DNA of 21,658 nt from Chloroflexota bacterium (GTDB lineage: Bacteria; Chloroflexota; Chloroflexia; JAMDCE01), in assembly GCA_023489135.1 (NCBI GenBank), contig JAMDCE010000678.1, positions 1 to 21,658 of the forward strand, written 5' to 3'. A program made the translations under genes and the position numbers. Shown here piece by piece: positions 12,478 to 21,562 of the stretch; the stretch's first letter is position 1; each line of letters starts with the position of its first letter. The notes under the pieces are model-generated. The model saw nothing but the letters and a program-made list of their open reading frames with translations, did not search any database and was not told the DNA's origin.

Positions 12478-14454
12478 ATGAGGATTGCCGAACGGGCCGT
12501 CGTCATTGGTATGGACGGCGCCAGCATGGAGTTGGTCAAGCACATGGCTGAGCGGGGACACGTACCCAATATGGCCCGGCTACTGGAAATGGGCGTCCAC
12601 CGGGAAATGTGGGGCGTGCTGCCCACCTTAACACCCCCCGGGTGGACGGCGCTCGCAACGGGCGCGTGGCCGGGAACGCACGGCGTGACGGATTTCAAAG
12701 TACGCTACCCAGGCCAGCCCTTGGAGCGCACACGTTGGGGCATCGACACTGGTTTGTGTCAGGCAGAGTACCTGTGGAACACTGCTGAGAGGGCGGGGCG
12801 GGTTCCAATTCTGATCAAGTGGGAGATGTCTTGGCCCCCCACGATCCACACAGGAGTGCAGGTAGAGGGAGCCGGCCCGGGCGTGAGCAACTTCCACCAG
12901 ATCGCCGGGTATCATCTGTTCGCTACTTACTCTAGGGCTGCTACGCGAGCATCAATAGATGGCCAGGAAGTGGACCCCAGCGCCCTGGGCGAGGGCCAGC
13001 GTGTGGATCCCATTCGGCTGAGCCCGGCGGAGGGCTGGTGCAATTTGCCGACCTCCGCGGCTCCTGTTCTGGAGGCCGAGTTGATCATCCGACCTCTTGC
13101 GCGAGGCGCCGCTGTCAGGAGGAAGCTTTCTCGCCCGCTATTCCAGGATGCTGAGGGGCCGGAGGGGGCTTCTGGACATGAACGCATGGTGAGGGGCGAG
13201 CGAGGAGAGCCCAAGCAGTTGTTCGCTCTGGTCTACGGAGTTGGAGGTTACGAACGTGTGCGCATTACCCGCAGCCGTAACGGAGACGACGCGATTGCCG
13301 ATCTGGTGCCGGGCGAATGGAGCGGCTGGTTACTGGATGCCTTCATCATCGACGACGAGCCTGTGCCAGGACACCTGCGCTTTAAGCTGCTCAAGCTTTC
13401 CCCCTCGGGCGATGAGCTGGCGATCTTTGTGCCGCAAATCTGGCCTACCGAGGGCTACACCTACCCCGATTCGGTGGCGCTGGAGTTGCTGGAGCACGTG
13501 GGTCCCTTCCTGCAGAATCCCGGCCGCGACGCTCTAGGCGTGGTGGACGAGGATACCTACTTCGAGTTACTGGAGTATCACCACCAGTGGCTGGCGAAGG
13601 CCGCTCTTTACCTCACTTCCACGCGCAAATGGGACGTGCTCTTCGTGGAGACGCACGCCGCCGACTACGCCAACCATTTCTTCCTCAGCGAGGCCGATCC
13701 TATCAGCGGCGCACCGGCGGAGGTAGTCGGGCGCTCCTATGATGGGATGGTGCGCAGCTACGCCTCCATTGACCGGATGATCGGACGGCTCCTGGAACTA
13801 TCGGATAGCCAGACGGTGATAACTCTCGTATCCGACCACGGTGGCACACCCAGCCGCTTTCCTCAGGTGACAGTAAACGACGTGCTGGAACAGGCCGGAC
13901 TGCTGGCCTACAGCCAGGACGCGGCGGGTCGGCGCATTATCGATTGGGAGCGGACACGGGCGGCCAACGTCGGGGTCGTGAACATTTTCATCAACCTCAA
14001 AGGGCGGGAGCCAAACGGGATCGTCGACCCTGCGGACTATGAGGACGTGCGCCGAGAGATTATCGATGCCTTGTACGATTACCGGGAACCCAGTAGCGGA
14101 TTGCGTCCTTTCGTCCTGGCACTGCGCAGGGAAGATGCCGAGGTGTTGAACCTGTGGGGAGAGCTTATGGGCGACGTGGTCTACGCGCAACTGCCCGAGT
14201 TCGACGGCGCCCACGGGCGCCAGTTGCCGAGCGCGCGGCTGGGCATAGGCGCCCAGCACTCCACCTTCGTCTTGGCTGGGGCTGGCGTGCGCAAGGGGGT
14301 GCATCTGCGGAGGCAGGTGCGCCACGTGGACGTGGCGCCTACCTTGGCCCACCTGCTGGGCTTGCCGGTGCCGCGGGACGCCGAGGGGGGCGTGATCTAC
14401 GAGGCTCTGGAGGACCCGGACTGGTACCTCCGGCGAGTACAGGAACTGAGGTGA
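12478..14454 (+). CDS. Alkaline-phosphatase-superfamily phosphodiesterase (type I phosphodiesterase/nucleotide pyrophosphatase-like)
   Basis: Metal-dependent hydrolase of 658 aa. The two-metal site of the superfamily can be traced: D13 in VIGMDGAS, the probable nucleophile T52 in LPTLTPPGWTALATG, D396 and H400 in ETHAADYANHFF, D453 and H454 in LVSDHGG, and H594 in GAQHSTF. Residues of about 130-330 form an insertion between the two halves of the catalytic fold, probably covering the active site. There is no signal peptide, so it should be cytosolic. The start is ATG at 12478 (GTG 12475 adjoining) with AAGGGAGA shortly upstream; the open frame reaches back to 12355 without family similarity. 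Relatives act on phosphodiester or phosphomonoester substrates, and the real one is unknown. It converges on the ABC operon, with 34 nt between stops. Confidence 0.85.
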   Translation: MRIAERAVVIGMDGASMELVKHMAERGHVPNMARLLEMGVHREMWGVLPTLTPPGWTALATGAWPGTHGVTDFKVRYPGQPLERTRWGIDTGLCQAEYLWNTAERAGRVPILIKWEMSWPPTIHTGVQVEGAGPGVSNFHQIAGYHLFATYSRAATRASIDGQEVDPSALGEGQRVDPIRLSPAEGWCNLPTSAAPVLEAELIIRPLARGAAVRRKLSRPLFQDAEGPEGASGHERMVRGERGEPKQLFALVYGVGGYERVRITRSRNGDDAIADLVPGEWSGWLLDAFIIDDEPVPGHLRFKLLKLSPSGDELAIFVPQIWPTEGYTYPDSVALELLEHVGPFLQNPGRDALGVVDEDTYFELLEYHHQWLAKAALYLTSTRKWDVLFVETHAADYANHFFLSEADPISGAPAEVVGRSYDGMVRSYASIDRMIGRLLELSDSQTVITLVSDHGGTPSRFPQVTVNDVLEQAGLLAYSQDAAGRRIIDWERTRAANVGVVNIFINLKGREPNGIVDPADYEDVRREIIDALYDYREPSSGLRPFVLALRREDAEVLNLWGELMGDVVYAQLPEFDGAHGRQLPSARLGIGAQHSTFVLAGAGVRKGVHLRRQVRHVDVAPTLAHLLGLPVPRDAEGGVIYEALEDPDWYLRRVQELR

Positions 14455-14488
14455 GATAGCGAATCCGAAACAAAATAATGCAACTCGC

Positions 14489-15442
14489 CTACATCATCTT
14501 GGATCTGGGGTCCAGAGCGTCGCGCAGGCCGTCGCCGATGAAGCTGATGCTGAGGACGGTAATGAGGATGAAGATCCCTGGGAAAATGGCTACCCAGGGG
14601 GCTGTCGTGAAGTATGACTGGGCACCGAACAGCATAGCTCCCCAGTCCGGCGTGGGCGGTTGGATGCCCAGCCCCAGATAGCTCAGGCTGGCCTCGAGAA
14701 GGATCGCCCGAGCCACACCAAGGGTGGCAGCGACGATGACCACTGGAACCGTATTGGGCAATATGTGGCGCAGTATGATCCTGTCGTCCCTGGCCCCAAT
14801 GGTCCGGGCGGCCTCGATGAACTCCTTCTCTCGTAGCGAAAGGCAAGTCGCGCGCACAACACGGGCGAGGGACATCCACGTCAGGCCGCCGATGCCGACT
14901 ATAATGGTGAGCATGCTCGTGCCAAAGAAGACCGTGAAGATTATGAGAATGAACAGGCGGGGGATGGCCAGGAGCATGTCGATCAGGCGCATTATCAGGT
15001 TATCCAGCCATCCGCCGAAATACCCGGCTGTTGCTCCCAGCACAATCCCAACGACCAACGAAAGAGCCACAGCGGTGACCGCCACGCTCAAAGTGACCCG
15101 GCCGCCCCAAATGATACGGGCCAGGATATCACGACCCACTTCGTCACCGCCGAAAGGACGCGTCGCCCAAGCCGGGGGCGAGTTCAAGGCATTGAGGTCG
15201 GGTTGATAGGCCAGGGACTCAGGTCTGAACAGCGGCGCCCCAGCCGATAGCAGGCACAGACCGACGAAGACGACGAGGGAAGCTGTAGCCAGCCGGTGAT
15301 GCAAGAAGCGATGCATCGCCAGGCTCCAGGGGCTTTGATACGAGCGGAACCCCGCCCCGAGAGCCGCGTGCGCGAGTATTGTATTTGCCTGGCCTGGTGC
15401 CACCTGCTTTTTCGATCGGCCCACCAACGACGCCCTATCCAT
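14489..15442 (-). CDS. ABC transporter permease, DppC/OppC type
   Basis: Second inner-membrane subunit of a peptide/nickel-family ABC importer, 317 aa. A hydrophilic N-terminus (about 1-50) precedes a first helix, then a periplasmic segment holding FGGDEVGRDILARIIWGGR, the usual DppC signature, and the BPD_transp_1 domain with five more helices. The ATPase-contact loop is EFIEAARTIGARDDRIILRH. The C-terminus GDGLRDALDPR is typical. The ATG at 15442 follows the stop of the DppB-type gene with no gap, so translation is coupled. It is the last gene of the operon; no ATPase gene follows, and the next gene is on the other strand. Confidence 0.92.
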   Translation of the reverse strand: MDRASLVGRSKKQVAPGQANTILAHAALGAGFRSYQSPWSLAMHRFLHHRLATASLVVFVGLCLLSAGAPLFRPESLAYQPDLNALNSPPAWATRPFGGDEVGRDILARIIWGGRVTLSVAVTAVALSLVVGIVLGATAGYFGGWLDNLIMRLIDMLLAIPRLFILIIFTVFFGTSMLTIIVGIGGLTWMSLARVVRATCLSLREKEFIEAARTIGARDDRIILRHILPNTVPVVIVAATLGVARAILLEASLSYLGLGIQPPTPDWGAMLFGAQSYFTTAPWVAIFPGIFILITVLSISFIGDGLRDALDPRSKMM

Positions 15443-16411
15443 TCAATCGTACCTGATGCGAGGATCGAGGAATCCGTAGGCAATGTCGGCCAGAAGATTC
15501 GAAAAGATAACCAGCGTGGACGAGAGGACGAGCACGCCCATAAGAACGGGATAATCCTGTCGTTGGGCCTCCTCCCAGAAAAGGCGACCCATCCCGGGCC
15601 ACGAAAAAATGGTCTCGACGACTATGGCGCCGCTGATAATGAAAGGAATGTCCAGGGCTACCACCGTGACTAGCGGGATGGCGGCGTTTTTCAGCGCGTG
15701 GGCCAGAACGACACTACGCTGGGCGAGGCCCTTTGAGTGCGCCGTTCTGATATACTCCTGGCTCAGCACTTCGAGCATCGAACCCCGTAAGTAGCGGACG
15801 TAGTGGGCCAGTGAAACAAGCACCAGTGCGCTGGCCGGAAGGACCAGGTGATAGACGACGCCGGTTATGCTTGGGCCTTCGGTGGCGGGATACATTCCGC
15901 CCATAGGAAACCACTTCAAGGTGACCCCGAATAGAAGCAGGAGCATTAGACCCAGCCAAAAGGTGGGCATAGAAAAGCCGATGAAGGAAATGAAAGTGAC
16001 GAAGTAGTCGACGATAGAGTACTGGCGCAAGGCTGACAGAATACCCATTGGCAGGGCGACGCCGATGCCCAACAGAAGGGCTGTCCCGCTCAAGATAATC
16101 GTGTTAGGCAAGCGTTCCAGGATCATCTCGAGCACCGGCTGATGGGTTATGAACGAGTATCCCCAGTTCCCCTGTAGCAGGTTGGCGGCCCAATGGAGAT
16201 ACTGAATGTACACCGGCTGGTCCAGGCTGTACTTTTGAAGGATGGCCTGCCTGGCCTCTGCGGAGATATTCGTTTCAGCCGAGTAAAAGGCCAATGGGTC
16301 GCCCGAGGCCTGGAACAGGAAGAAGGCGATGACTGTGATACCGATCAACAGCGGCACGCTAATGAGCAGCCGCTTCAGAACGAAGTTCCACATAGCTCCC
16401 CAGTCCACCAT
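15443..16411 (-). CDS. ABC transporter permease, DppB/OppB type
   Basis: First inner-membrane subunit of the same importer, 322 aa. It opens with the family-typical helix after FVLKRLLISVPLLIG and has QYLHWAANLLQGNWGYSF before the transport domain. The ATPase-contact loop is EYIRTAHSKGLAQRSVVLAH, and the ending is GFLDPRIRYD, all DppB-like. The frame stays open to 16474; I choose ATG 16411 (MVDWGAMW) because AGAAGG lies 8 nt upstream, while ATG 16393 has a purine tract too close. It pairs with the DppC-type permease; the ATPases must come from elsewhere. Confidence 0.92.
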   Translation of the reverse strand: MVDWGAMWNFVLKRLLISVPLLIGITVIAFFLFQASGDPLAFYSAETNISAEARQAILQKYSLDQPVYIQYLHWAANLLQGNWGYSFITHQPVLEMILERLPNTIILSGTALLLGIGVALPMGILSALRQYSIVDYFVTFISFIGFSMPTFWLGLMLLLLFGVTLKWFPMGGMYPATEGPSITGVVYHLVLPASALVLVSLAHYVRYLRGSMLEVLSQEYIRTAHSKGLAQRSVVLAHALKNAAIPLVTVVALDIPFIISGAIVVETIFSWPGMGRLFWEEAQRQDYPVLMGVLVLSSTLVIFSNLLADIAYGFLDPRIRYD

Positions 16412-16495
16412 CAGGGAACCTTCTCGGCAATGGCTTAGCCCAACCTTGCCCCTGGAGGGGGAATCTTGAGGCACACCCCCTTGGCTAGCGGCGCA

Positions 16496-18673
16496 CTAGC
16501 GCCTGAGGGTTACGTAGATGGGGCTGCTCCAAGCCATCCCCCCGTTGCGTTGAGTTACCCTGACGTAGTAGGCGTGAGCGCCGTCTTCGACGCTCTCGTC
16601 GACGAACTCGAATTCAACTCTCTTGGGGCCCGGCTCTCCGGCCCTCGATACCGATACCTGTTGCTCGACTCCCCCGCCCTCGAAGATCGTTGGCTCATCG
16701 GAAATCAGCGAGATGGGCAGCGTGAACTTGACCGGACGGGTGTCAAAGGTGGTAGCTGCGTCATCAGGAGCGTCCAGGTCCAGGATGACGCCATTGTGAT
16801 TGCCCGATGTGCGTGAGAGCCACTTCAGGCTGTTTTCGGTCCGTTCATAGACACCCTGGGATGGGTTGTCGAAAGCGACCTGTTGTATTCCGGTGATCTT
16901 CCCCTTGTCCAGGGACAGACCTCCGTTCCAATTGGTGTGCCTGTTCCTCCCTTTCGCTCGCGCGCCACTCCAGTATATCTTGAATCTGTTCCGTGGGCCA
17001 GGATCACCCAACGGGTGGCTGTAGATCGTTTTGCAGTCCCTGACGATTTCGACTTTCTCCAGGTTGTCGGTGCCGAGCACTTGAACCGTTAAGTTCGGCG
17101 GCCTATCGGTGGCGTATTCCTCACCCATCGTGTGCCCGCAGGCGCTGGCGCCCAGCACGATCCTGTCCCCGGTCGTGGCGTAGCATCGCCTGCTCTTCAA
17201 GGCTTCCCATACGCCCTGGCGCGTCAATTGGCGGGCAAAAACGGCGACGAGTCCACCGCGGACCCCGAACACGTGGCCTGCGGGATAGGTCGCCCCTGGA
17301 CGGCCGGTGTGGTCATCGCTGCTGGCGACGAAACCAATCTTGAGCCCTCGCCGGATCGCATCTTGGCCAAGCCACTCGAAGAAGCCATGAGTCGAGGCGA
17401 TTTCGACAACTGGACTGAACGCGGGGTCGTAGAAATCCAGATTGGCATACCGGCCGCCGACGTGGGGGATGATCATCACATCATTACGGCCACGGAAGGT
17501 GGCGAAGAGCTCGGACAGCGGGTAGCGATCGGTATCTGTGTCGGACTTGTCGGCCACCTGCCAATGGCTGCAGCGGTGGATGGGCTCGTCGTCGCCCAGG
17601 AAGTATACGTTGTGATCGCCCCCGGCGCAGGTATTGCCCGACCACTCGTAAGCGAGAAAGGTGACATACCTTCCAGGCTGATGAAACTCCTTCACCCGCC
17701 TTTGAGTGTCCGCGTAGTGCTCCCGGGTAACCTGAAAGGCGTTGGCACAATGGGCGGCGAAGTCGACGGCGCCAATATCTCGGGCAAACCGGAAGTATTG
17801 CTCCGGAGTCCCAGTCCCCACGGTCGTTTCGGTTTGCCCGTGAATGTCGCCCCAGAACAGCTTGCAGTCCGGGCTGCGATCCCGGCACACGATGGGGTTA
17901 CTAGTGGCCACGAAGTCGTTGCCGGCATCTTTGGCCATAATCTCGTGCACGCCAGCGGCCGCGAGGCGGACGCCCTCGAACCAGTGGAATCCGGCATCCT
18001 CAGTGGTAAAGCTCCACGTGGCCGGGAGAGAGGCCGAATGATCCGGGCAGGAAAGGGCTATGGCGCCGCGATAGCTGGATGCGGGGTTGCCCCACTTGTC
18101 CTCCGCCTTGACCAGGATCCTCATTGGCGCGCCCAGAGTAGCCTCGGATGGACACACTACCACGAGACGATGTGCTGTACCGCTAACTACACGGAGCGTG
18201 GGTGACCCTGGCACCTGGACGAACTGCCCCGTCGCAAAGCAATCCACAAACACGCGGAACTCGACCTTCTGTGCAACGTTGCTTTGGGCCGTGGAGCCGG
18301 GGCTGCCCCCGCTGGTGTCTCCATAGGTGATGGTGACCACGTCGCCCGGGGCCAGGTAGCCATCGTATACGTCAATCACCACGCCGGACTTCCAGGGCCG
18401 GACACGGGCCTTGGAATCGAACCTGACGCTCAGGGATGCCTTGCCAGTGGTGGAGACGGTGAGGTATTCCGGCGCCGTTGGATCTGACACCTGTGGGCGA
18501 CCCCAATCGCCAGCCATCTTGGTTGCGACGATGATGGTGCCGCCGTCGTCTATGCCGTAGATCCCCACCGTGTAGGTGATAACCCAAGTGCCAACGCTAC
18601 CGGCCTCGACGTCCTCTTCGGGGTTTATCCCCGCACTACCATATTTATCTTGTCCACGGTCTGGCGAGTTCAC
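16496..18673 (-). CDS. DUF3604-family predicted metal-dependent hydrolase
   Basis: A 725-aa protein lying inside an ABC importer operon. The first 250 residues are beta-rich and without a clear family. The catalytic-like part begins at about 270 with LFWGDIHGQT and carries a chain of probable metal ligands: H278, H308 in DFAAHCAN, E343 in AYEWSG, H354 in GGDHNVYF, H404 in IIPHVGG, E425/H429 in EIASTHG, and D454/H455 in SSDDHTGRPG. This pattern is typical of DUF3604, which resembles PHP-type phosphoesterases; the substrate is unknown. No signal peptide is present from GTG 18673, chosen for AAAGGA 7 nt upstream. The frame runs back to 18856, overlapping the receptor gene, without family support. 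Its place suggests it acts on the imported solute. Confidence 0.85.
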   Translation of the reverse strand: MNSPDRGQDKYGSAGINPEEDVEAGSVGTWVITYTVGIYGIDDGGTIIVATKMAGDWGRPQVSDPTAPEYLTVSTTGKASLSVRFDSKARVRPWKSGVVIDVYDGYLAPGDVVTITYGDTSGGSPGSTAQSNVAQKVEFRVFVDCFATGQFVQVPGSPTLRVVSGTAHRLVVVCPSEATLGAPMRILVKAEDKWGNPASSYRGAIALSCPDHSASLPATWSFTTEDAGFHWFEGVRLAAAGVHEIMAKDAGNDFVATSNPIVCRDRSPDCKLFWGDIHGQTETTVGTGTPEQYFRFARDIGAVDFAAHCANAFQVTREHYADTQRRVKEFHQPGRYVTFLAYEWSGNTCAGGDHNVYFLGDDEPIHRCSHWQVADKSDTDTDRYPLSELFATFRGRNDVMIIPHVGGRYANLDFYDPAFSPVVEIASTHGFFEWLGQDAIRRGLKIGFVASSDDHTGRPGATYPAGHVFGVRGGLVAVFARQLTRQGVWEALKSRRCYATTGDRIVLGASACGHTMGEEYATDRPPNLTVQVLGTDNLEKVEIVRDCKTIYSHPLGDPGPRNRFKIYWSGARAKGRNRHTNWNGGLSLDKGKITGIQQVAFDNPSQGVYERTENSLKWLSRTSGNHNGVILDLDAPDDAATTFDTRPVKFTLPISLISDEPTIFEGGGVEQQVSVSRAGEPGPKRVEFEFVDESVEDGAHAYYVRVTQRNGGMAWSSPIYVTLRR

Positions 18674-18749
18674 GGTGCATTCCTTTCGTGATGACGGTGA
18701 GATGCTATCCCGCGCGTGCGCTGCGGTCTGCAAGCGCGAGCAAGGCAAG

Positions 18750-20516
18750 CTACTTTGCCAGCCACCACTCGCCAATGTTCCAAGGAGGCCCACCCATTTC
18801 CGAGGACAAGGGAGCCAGGCCGCGCACATTAGGCTTGTGAACAACATTGTTACCACTGTCGTGGACGATGATCATCGGCACCTGATCGTAGACGCGCTCC
18901 TGGATCTTGAAGATGATCTCCTTGCGCTTGTTGGGGTCGAGGGTCGTGACCTGCTCCTTGAGCAAGGCATCTATCTGTGGATCGCTGAAAGCCATAATGT
19001 TGCCTCCAGCTGAGTTGTTTGGGCCTGGAATCTGGTCGCTGGCCACGTAATCCGAGGGGTCGGGGTCGGTATCCATCCGATCGGCCTTGAGAGTCAAGTC
19101 GAACTTCCCGGTCCTCAGGGCACCGTTGGCGTTGTACCCGGCATTGAAGTCGGCGGCACGCACGTTCTTTATCTCCACCTCCACGCCCATCTGTTTGAGC
19201 GTAGCCTGAACAAACTGCTGGATGTTGAGCCGCGGCTGGTTGCCAGTGGTGGTTACGAAGGTCAGCCGCATGGCCTTGCCGTCTTTCTGGCGGATACCAT
19301 CGGGGCCAGGCTTCCAGCCGGCTTCGTCCAGCAGCTTCTTGCCTGCCTCGGGATCGAACTTGGTGGGCTTGAGATTTGGGTTGACCCACGGCGTGTTGTC
19401 AAGGAACGAGATGCCTGGCTTAACTGTTCCAGCCATAAGCTTGCTGGCGATGCCTTCCTTGTCGACGGCGAACTGAATGGCCTGGCGAACGCGCACGTCT
19501 TGAAGGGCCGGGTTTCTCAGGTTGAAGTATATTCTTAGCACAAAGGTATTGGGCACGCTGATGAGGTTCAGCCCCGATGGCAGGTCCTTGAGTTGGGGGG
19601 CCTGGGCCCCCATGAAGAGGCTGACGTCTGCGGCTCCGGCCTTGGCCTGGGCAATGGCCACGTTGGCATCGGGAATGATCTTGAAGATGACCTTATCCAG
19701 GTTAGCGCCTCCGCGCCAGTAGTTGGGGTTGCGCTCAACCACTATTCGGTCCCCTGACACCCATTCCACCAGCTTGAAGGGCCCGTTGGAAAGGGGCTTG
19801 CGGAGGTAGGGTGACTTGCTGATGTCCGACTCTTTCCCCAAAATGTGCTCGGGCAGCAGCTCGGAGAACAGGACCTGAGCGATGAACGGGGCATAGGCAC
19901 TCTTGAGGCGAACGACAGCGGTGAGATCGTCGGGGGTATCGACGCTCACTATCTGATCCCAGCCTTTGGAGACCAGCGCGGCGTTGTTGGGATTCATTAT
20001 GGCTTTCCAGGTGAAGACGAAGTCCTTGGCGATGACGGGCTTGCCGTCTTCCCACTCGACGTCCTTGCGGAAGTGGAGGGTAATCGTCTTGCCATCCTGG
20101 GACATGCCCCTGTTGTCCATGCTGGGGATCTCGGTGAGGAGCGCTGGCTCCAGCTCCTGCCTGGCGTTGAACCGGACCATCGGCTCCATCAGAGCCCTTC
20201 GGATGTAGCCGGCGTACTCCATCGCAGAGTGAACGGGACTGAGGTTGTCAGGCTCTTGGATGATGATGACGGTGATGGTGCCGCCCTTCTTGGGAGTCTC
20301 CTTGGCCTCGGACTTAGGCGACGTTGCGGCCGGTTTTGAGTCCTTAGTCGAAGCTGCCGCCTCTTTGAGAGCCGCGGGCCCGGCCTTGGGCTCGGCGGCA
20401 GGCGCGGATTTCGATTCAGAAGCTACCTTTGTGGTTGGAGCAGGGGTGCTGCCGCACGCTGCTAATACTACGAGCAGCGCAAACGCCACCAGGATTCTCC
20501 AGACTGAATGCATCAT
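18750..20516 (-). CDS. Family 5 extracellular solute-binding lipoprotein (peptide-type ABC receptor)
   Basis: Receptor of the importer, 588 aa. The N-terminal lipoprotein signal ends in the lipobox VLAAC (C21), followed by an unusually long Ala/Lys/Pro/Ser linker (about 22-78) that would hold the receptor away from the membrane. The SBP_bac_5 domain fills about 79-585, with family segments such as LRKDVEWEDGKPV-like FRKDVEWEDGKPV, SNGPFKLVEW, NPNYWRGG and VRVRQAIQFAVDKEGI. Ligands of this family include peptides, nickel, opines and sugars, so the specificity is open. ATG 20516 overlaps the stop of the DUF1028 gene as ATGA, which implies coupling, and GGGAGGGAGA lies upstream. A 76-nt gap separates it from the DUF3604 gene. 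Confidence 0.94.
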   Translation of the reverse strand: MMHSVWRILVAFALLVVLAACGSTPAPTTKVASESKSAPAAEPKAGPAALKEAAASTKDSKPAATSPKSEAKETPKKGGTITVIIIQEPDNLSPVHSAMEYAGYIRRALMEPMVRFNARQELEPALLTEIPSMDNRGMSQDGKTITLHFRKDVEWEDGKPVIAKDFVFTWKAIMNPNNAALVSKGWDQIVSVDTPDDLTAVVRLKSAYAPFIAQVLFSELLPEHILGKESDISKSPYLRKPLSNGPFKLVEWVSGDRIVVERNPNYWRGGANLDKVIFKIIPDANVAIAQAKAGAADVSLFMGAQAPQLKDLPSGLNLISVPNTFVLRIYFNLRNPALQDVRVRQAIQFAVDKEGIASKLMAGTVKPGISFLDNTPWVNPNLKPTKFDPEAGKKLLDEAGWKPGPDGIRQKDGKAMRLTFVTTTGNQPRLNIQQFVQATLKQMGVEVEIKNVRAADFNAGYNANGALRTGKFDLTLKADRMDTDPDPSDYVASDQIPGPNNSAGGNIMAFSDPQIDALLKEQVTTLDPNKRKEIIFKIQERVYDQVPMIIVHDSGNNVVHKPNVRGLAPLSSEMGGPPWNIGEWWLAK

Positions 20517-21172
20517 GGTTGTTGCGTCTCCCTCCCTCGCTTGCTCATCTCCATATCTCGGCGCTTCACGCCGAGGATTCGCCTAAGCTCTGCTATGGGC
20601 TCTGGATGATCGTCCACGCGCAGGTCAAGATAGGGCACAGTTTCATCGCGCACGACTCTCAGAGCGGCCGATTGCTTACCCCTTTTGTCGCCACCTGCCG
20701 CGTCTCCGGCCTCCAAAGCGGCCATCAGGCGCTCTGCCAGGTCGCCTGAGGCTTCTTGGAAAGCGCGGGCCATCTCCTCTACGACTTCTTTACTTACCAG
20801 CTTGTTGCCTGCGGCAGCGAAATTCGGGCCGACGACGTGATGCTTGGCATCCTCCGTTTCGGAGCCGGTGAAGCCGGCGCTCAACCCACTCGCGTCGACC
20901 ACGATTACCTGCCTGATGTTGGGCTGTGCCTCTGACTGCATAACCAGCTCCAGCGCCAGGGGAGCCGAAACACCAGAGGACAGCAGGTCGAGCACATTCA
21001 GGGCCAGACGGGGATTAGCCTGCGCCTGGCTGGCGACGGCTCCCACATCGGGACGCGCAAAGGGCACCTTCGCGCCGACGGCACACCGGCGCGTGGCCGA
21101 GGCAACTCCCAGTTCTCCGGTATGCGCGAGGCGGCCCACAATCGAGAAAGTGGCGTAGTAGTCGTGATCCAA
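20513..21172 (-). CDS. DUF1028 family protein (predicted Ntn-hydrolase-like)
   Basis: First gene of the operon, 219 aa. It has the DUF1028 opening ATFSIVGRLAHTGELGVASA, then RCAVGAKVPFARPDVGAVAS, a central VVDASGLSAGFTGSETED, and the late LDLRVDDHPEPIAELRRIL. The family is predicted to share the N-terminal-nucleophile hydrolase fold; T8 at the head of the first strand is the candidate nucleophile if residues 1-7 are removed, which I cannot show. The start is TTG at 21172, with GGGGGAAG only 3 nt before it; no better start keeps the first strand. It overlaps the receptor gene by 4 nt. Pairing with peptide-type ABC genes suggests it hydrolyses an amide in the imported compound, by inference. 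Confidence 0.85.
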   Translation of the reverse strand: MDHDYYATFSIVGRLAHTGELGVASATRRCAVGAKVPFARPDVGAVASQAQANPRLALNVLDLLSSGVSAPLALELVMQSEAQPNIRQVIVVDASGLSAGFTGSETEDAKHHVVGPNFAAAGNKLVSKEVVEEMARAFQEASGDLAERLMAALEAGDAAGGDKRGKQSAALRVVRDETVPYLDLRVDDHPEPIAELRRILGVKRRDMEMSKRGRETQQP

Positions 21173-21482
21173 CCGCTTCCCCCCCGAGTGACAGTTTGAT
21201 GATTCGCCGATGGTCTGTCCCCAGCCGTAGGACTACCTCGCGCGAGAAAAGAAACGGGCGTACGTGGTGACACGGGTACTTCCATGGCTATCAACGATCT
21301 CGTCCGTGAGGCGTGTCTTTGCCTCGCCGTACCTGGCATTTCCTGATCGCGAAAAGCCACGCTACGTTTGTTCGGAGATAATAGAATAGTCGTTTTGTCC
21401 AGCAGCGACAGGGGGGGCTCTGCAATGAGCCGAAAGGCAACCTCAAAGCGCGACGGAAACTGTCTGAGGGCGCCAGTTCAGT
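21173..21482 (-). other. Long 5' leader of the DUF1028-ABC operon
   Basis: About 310 nt separate the predicted start of transcription (near 21482) from the TTG start at 21172. I find no convincing gene or known riboswitch in it. A second AT-rich box, TATTAT (21383-21378), could be the -10 of a nearer promoter but has no good -35. The leader is long enough for regulation at the RNA level. Confidence 0.35.
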
Positions 21483-21488
21483 GAGACG

Positions 21489-21517
21489 AATATACCACGG
21501 GGCATGGTGGTTGTCAA
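21489..21517 (-). promoter_or_regulatory. Sigma70 promoter of the DUF1028-ABC operon
   Basis: On the minus strand TTGACA (21517-21512) is perfect, the spacer is 17 bp, and TATATT (21494-21489) matches the -10 in five of six positions. It is the only strong promoter facing the five-gene operon. Confidence 0.65.
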
Positions 21518-21530
21518 GGACCGCGATGAT

Positions 21531-21562
21531 TCCCAAATCCGTGAGTGAACTCGGATTTGGGA
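21531..21562. repeat. Perfect 11-bp inverted repeat upstream of the operon promoter
   Basis: TCCCAAATCCG (21531-21541) and its exact complement (21552-21562) flank a 10-nt centre. It lies 14 bp upstream of the -35 at 21517. No T tract follows on either strand. It may be an operator for an activator or repressor, or the 3' hairpin of a gene outside the window. The remaining bases to 21658 contain nothing I can call. Confidence 0.5.

Noticed and set aside
17132..18205. A 357-residue plus-strand frame opposite the DUF3604 gene
   Set aside because: No ribosome site, no family pattern, and the opposite strand carries the full series of metal ligands.
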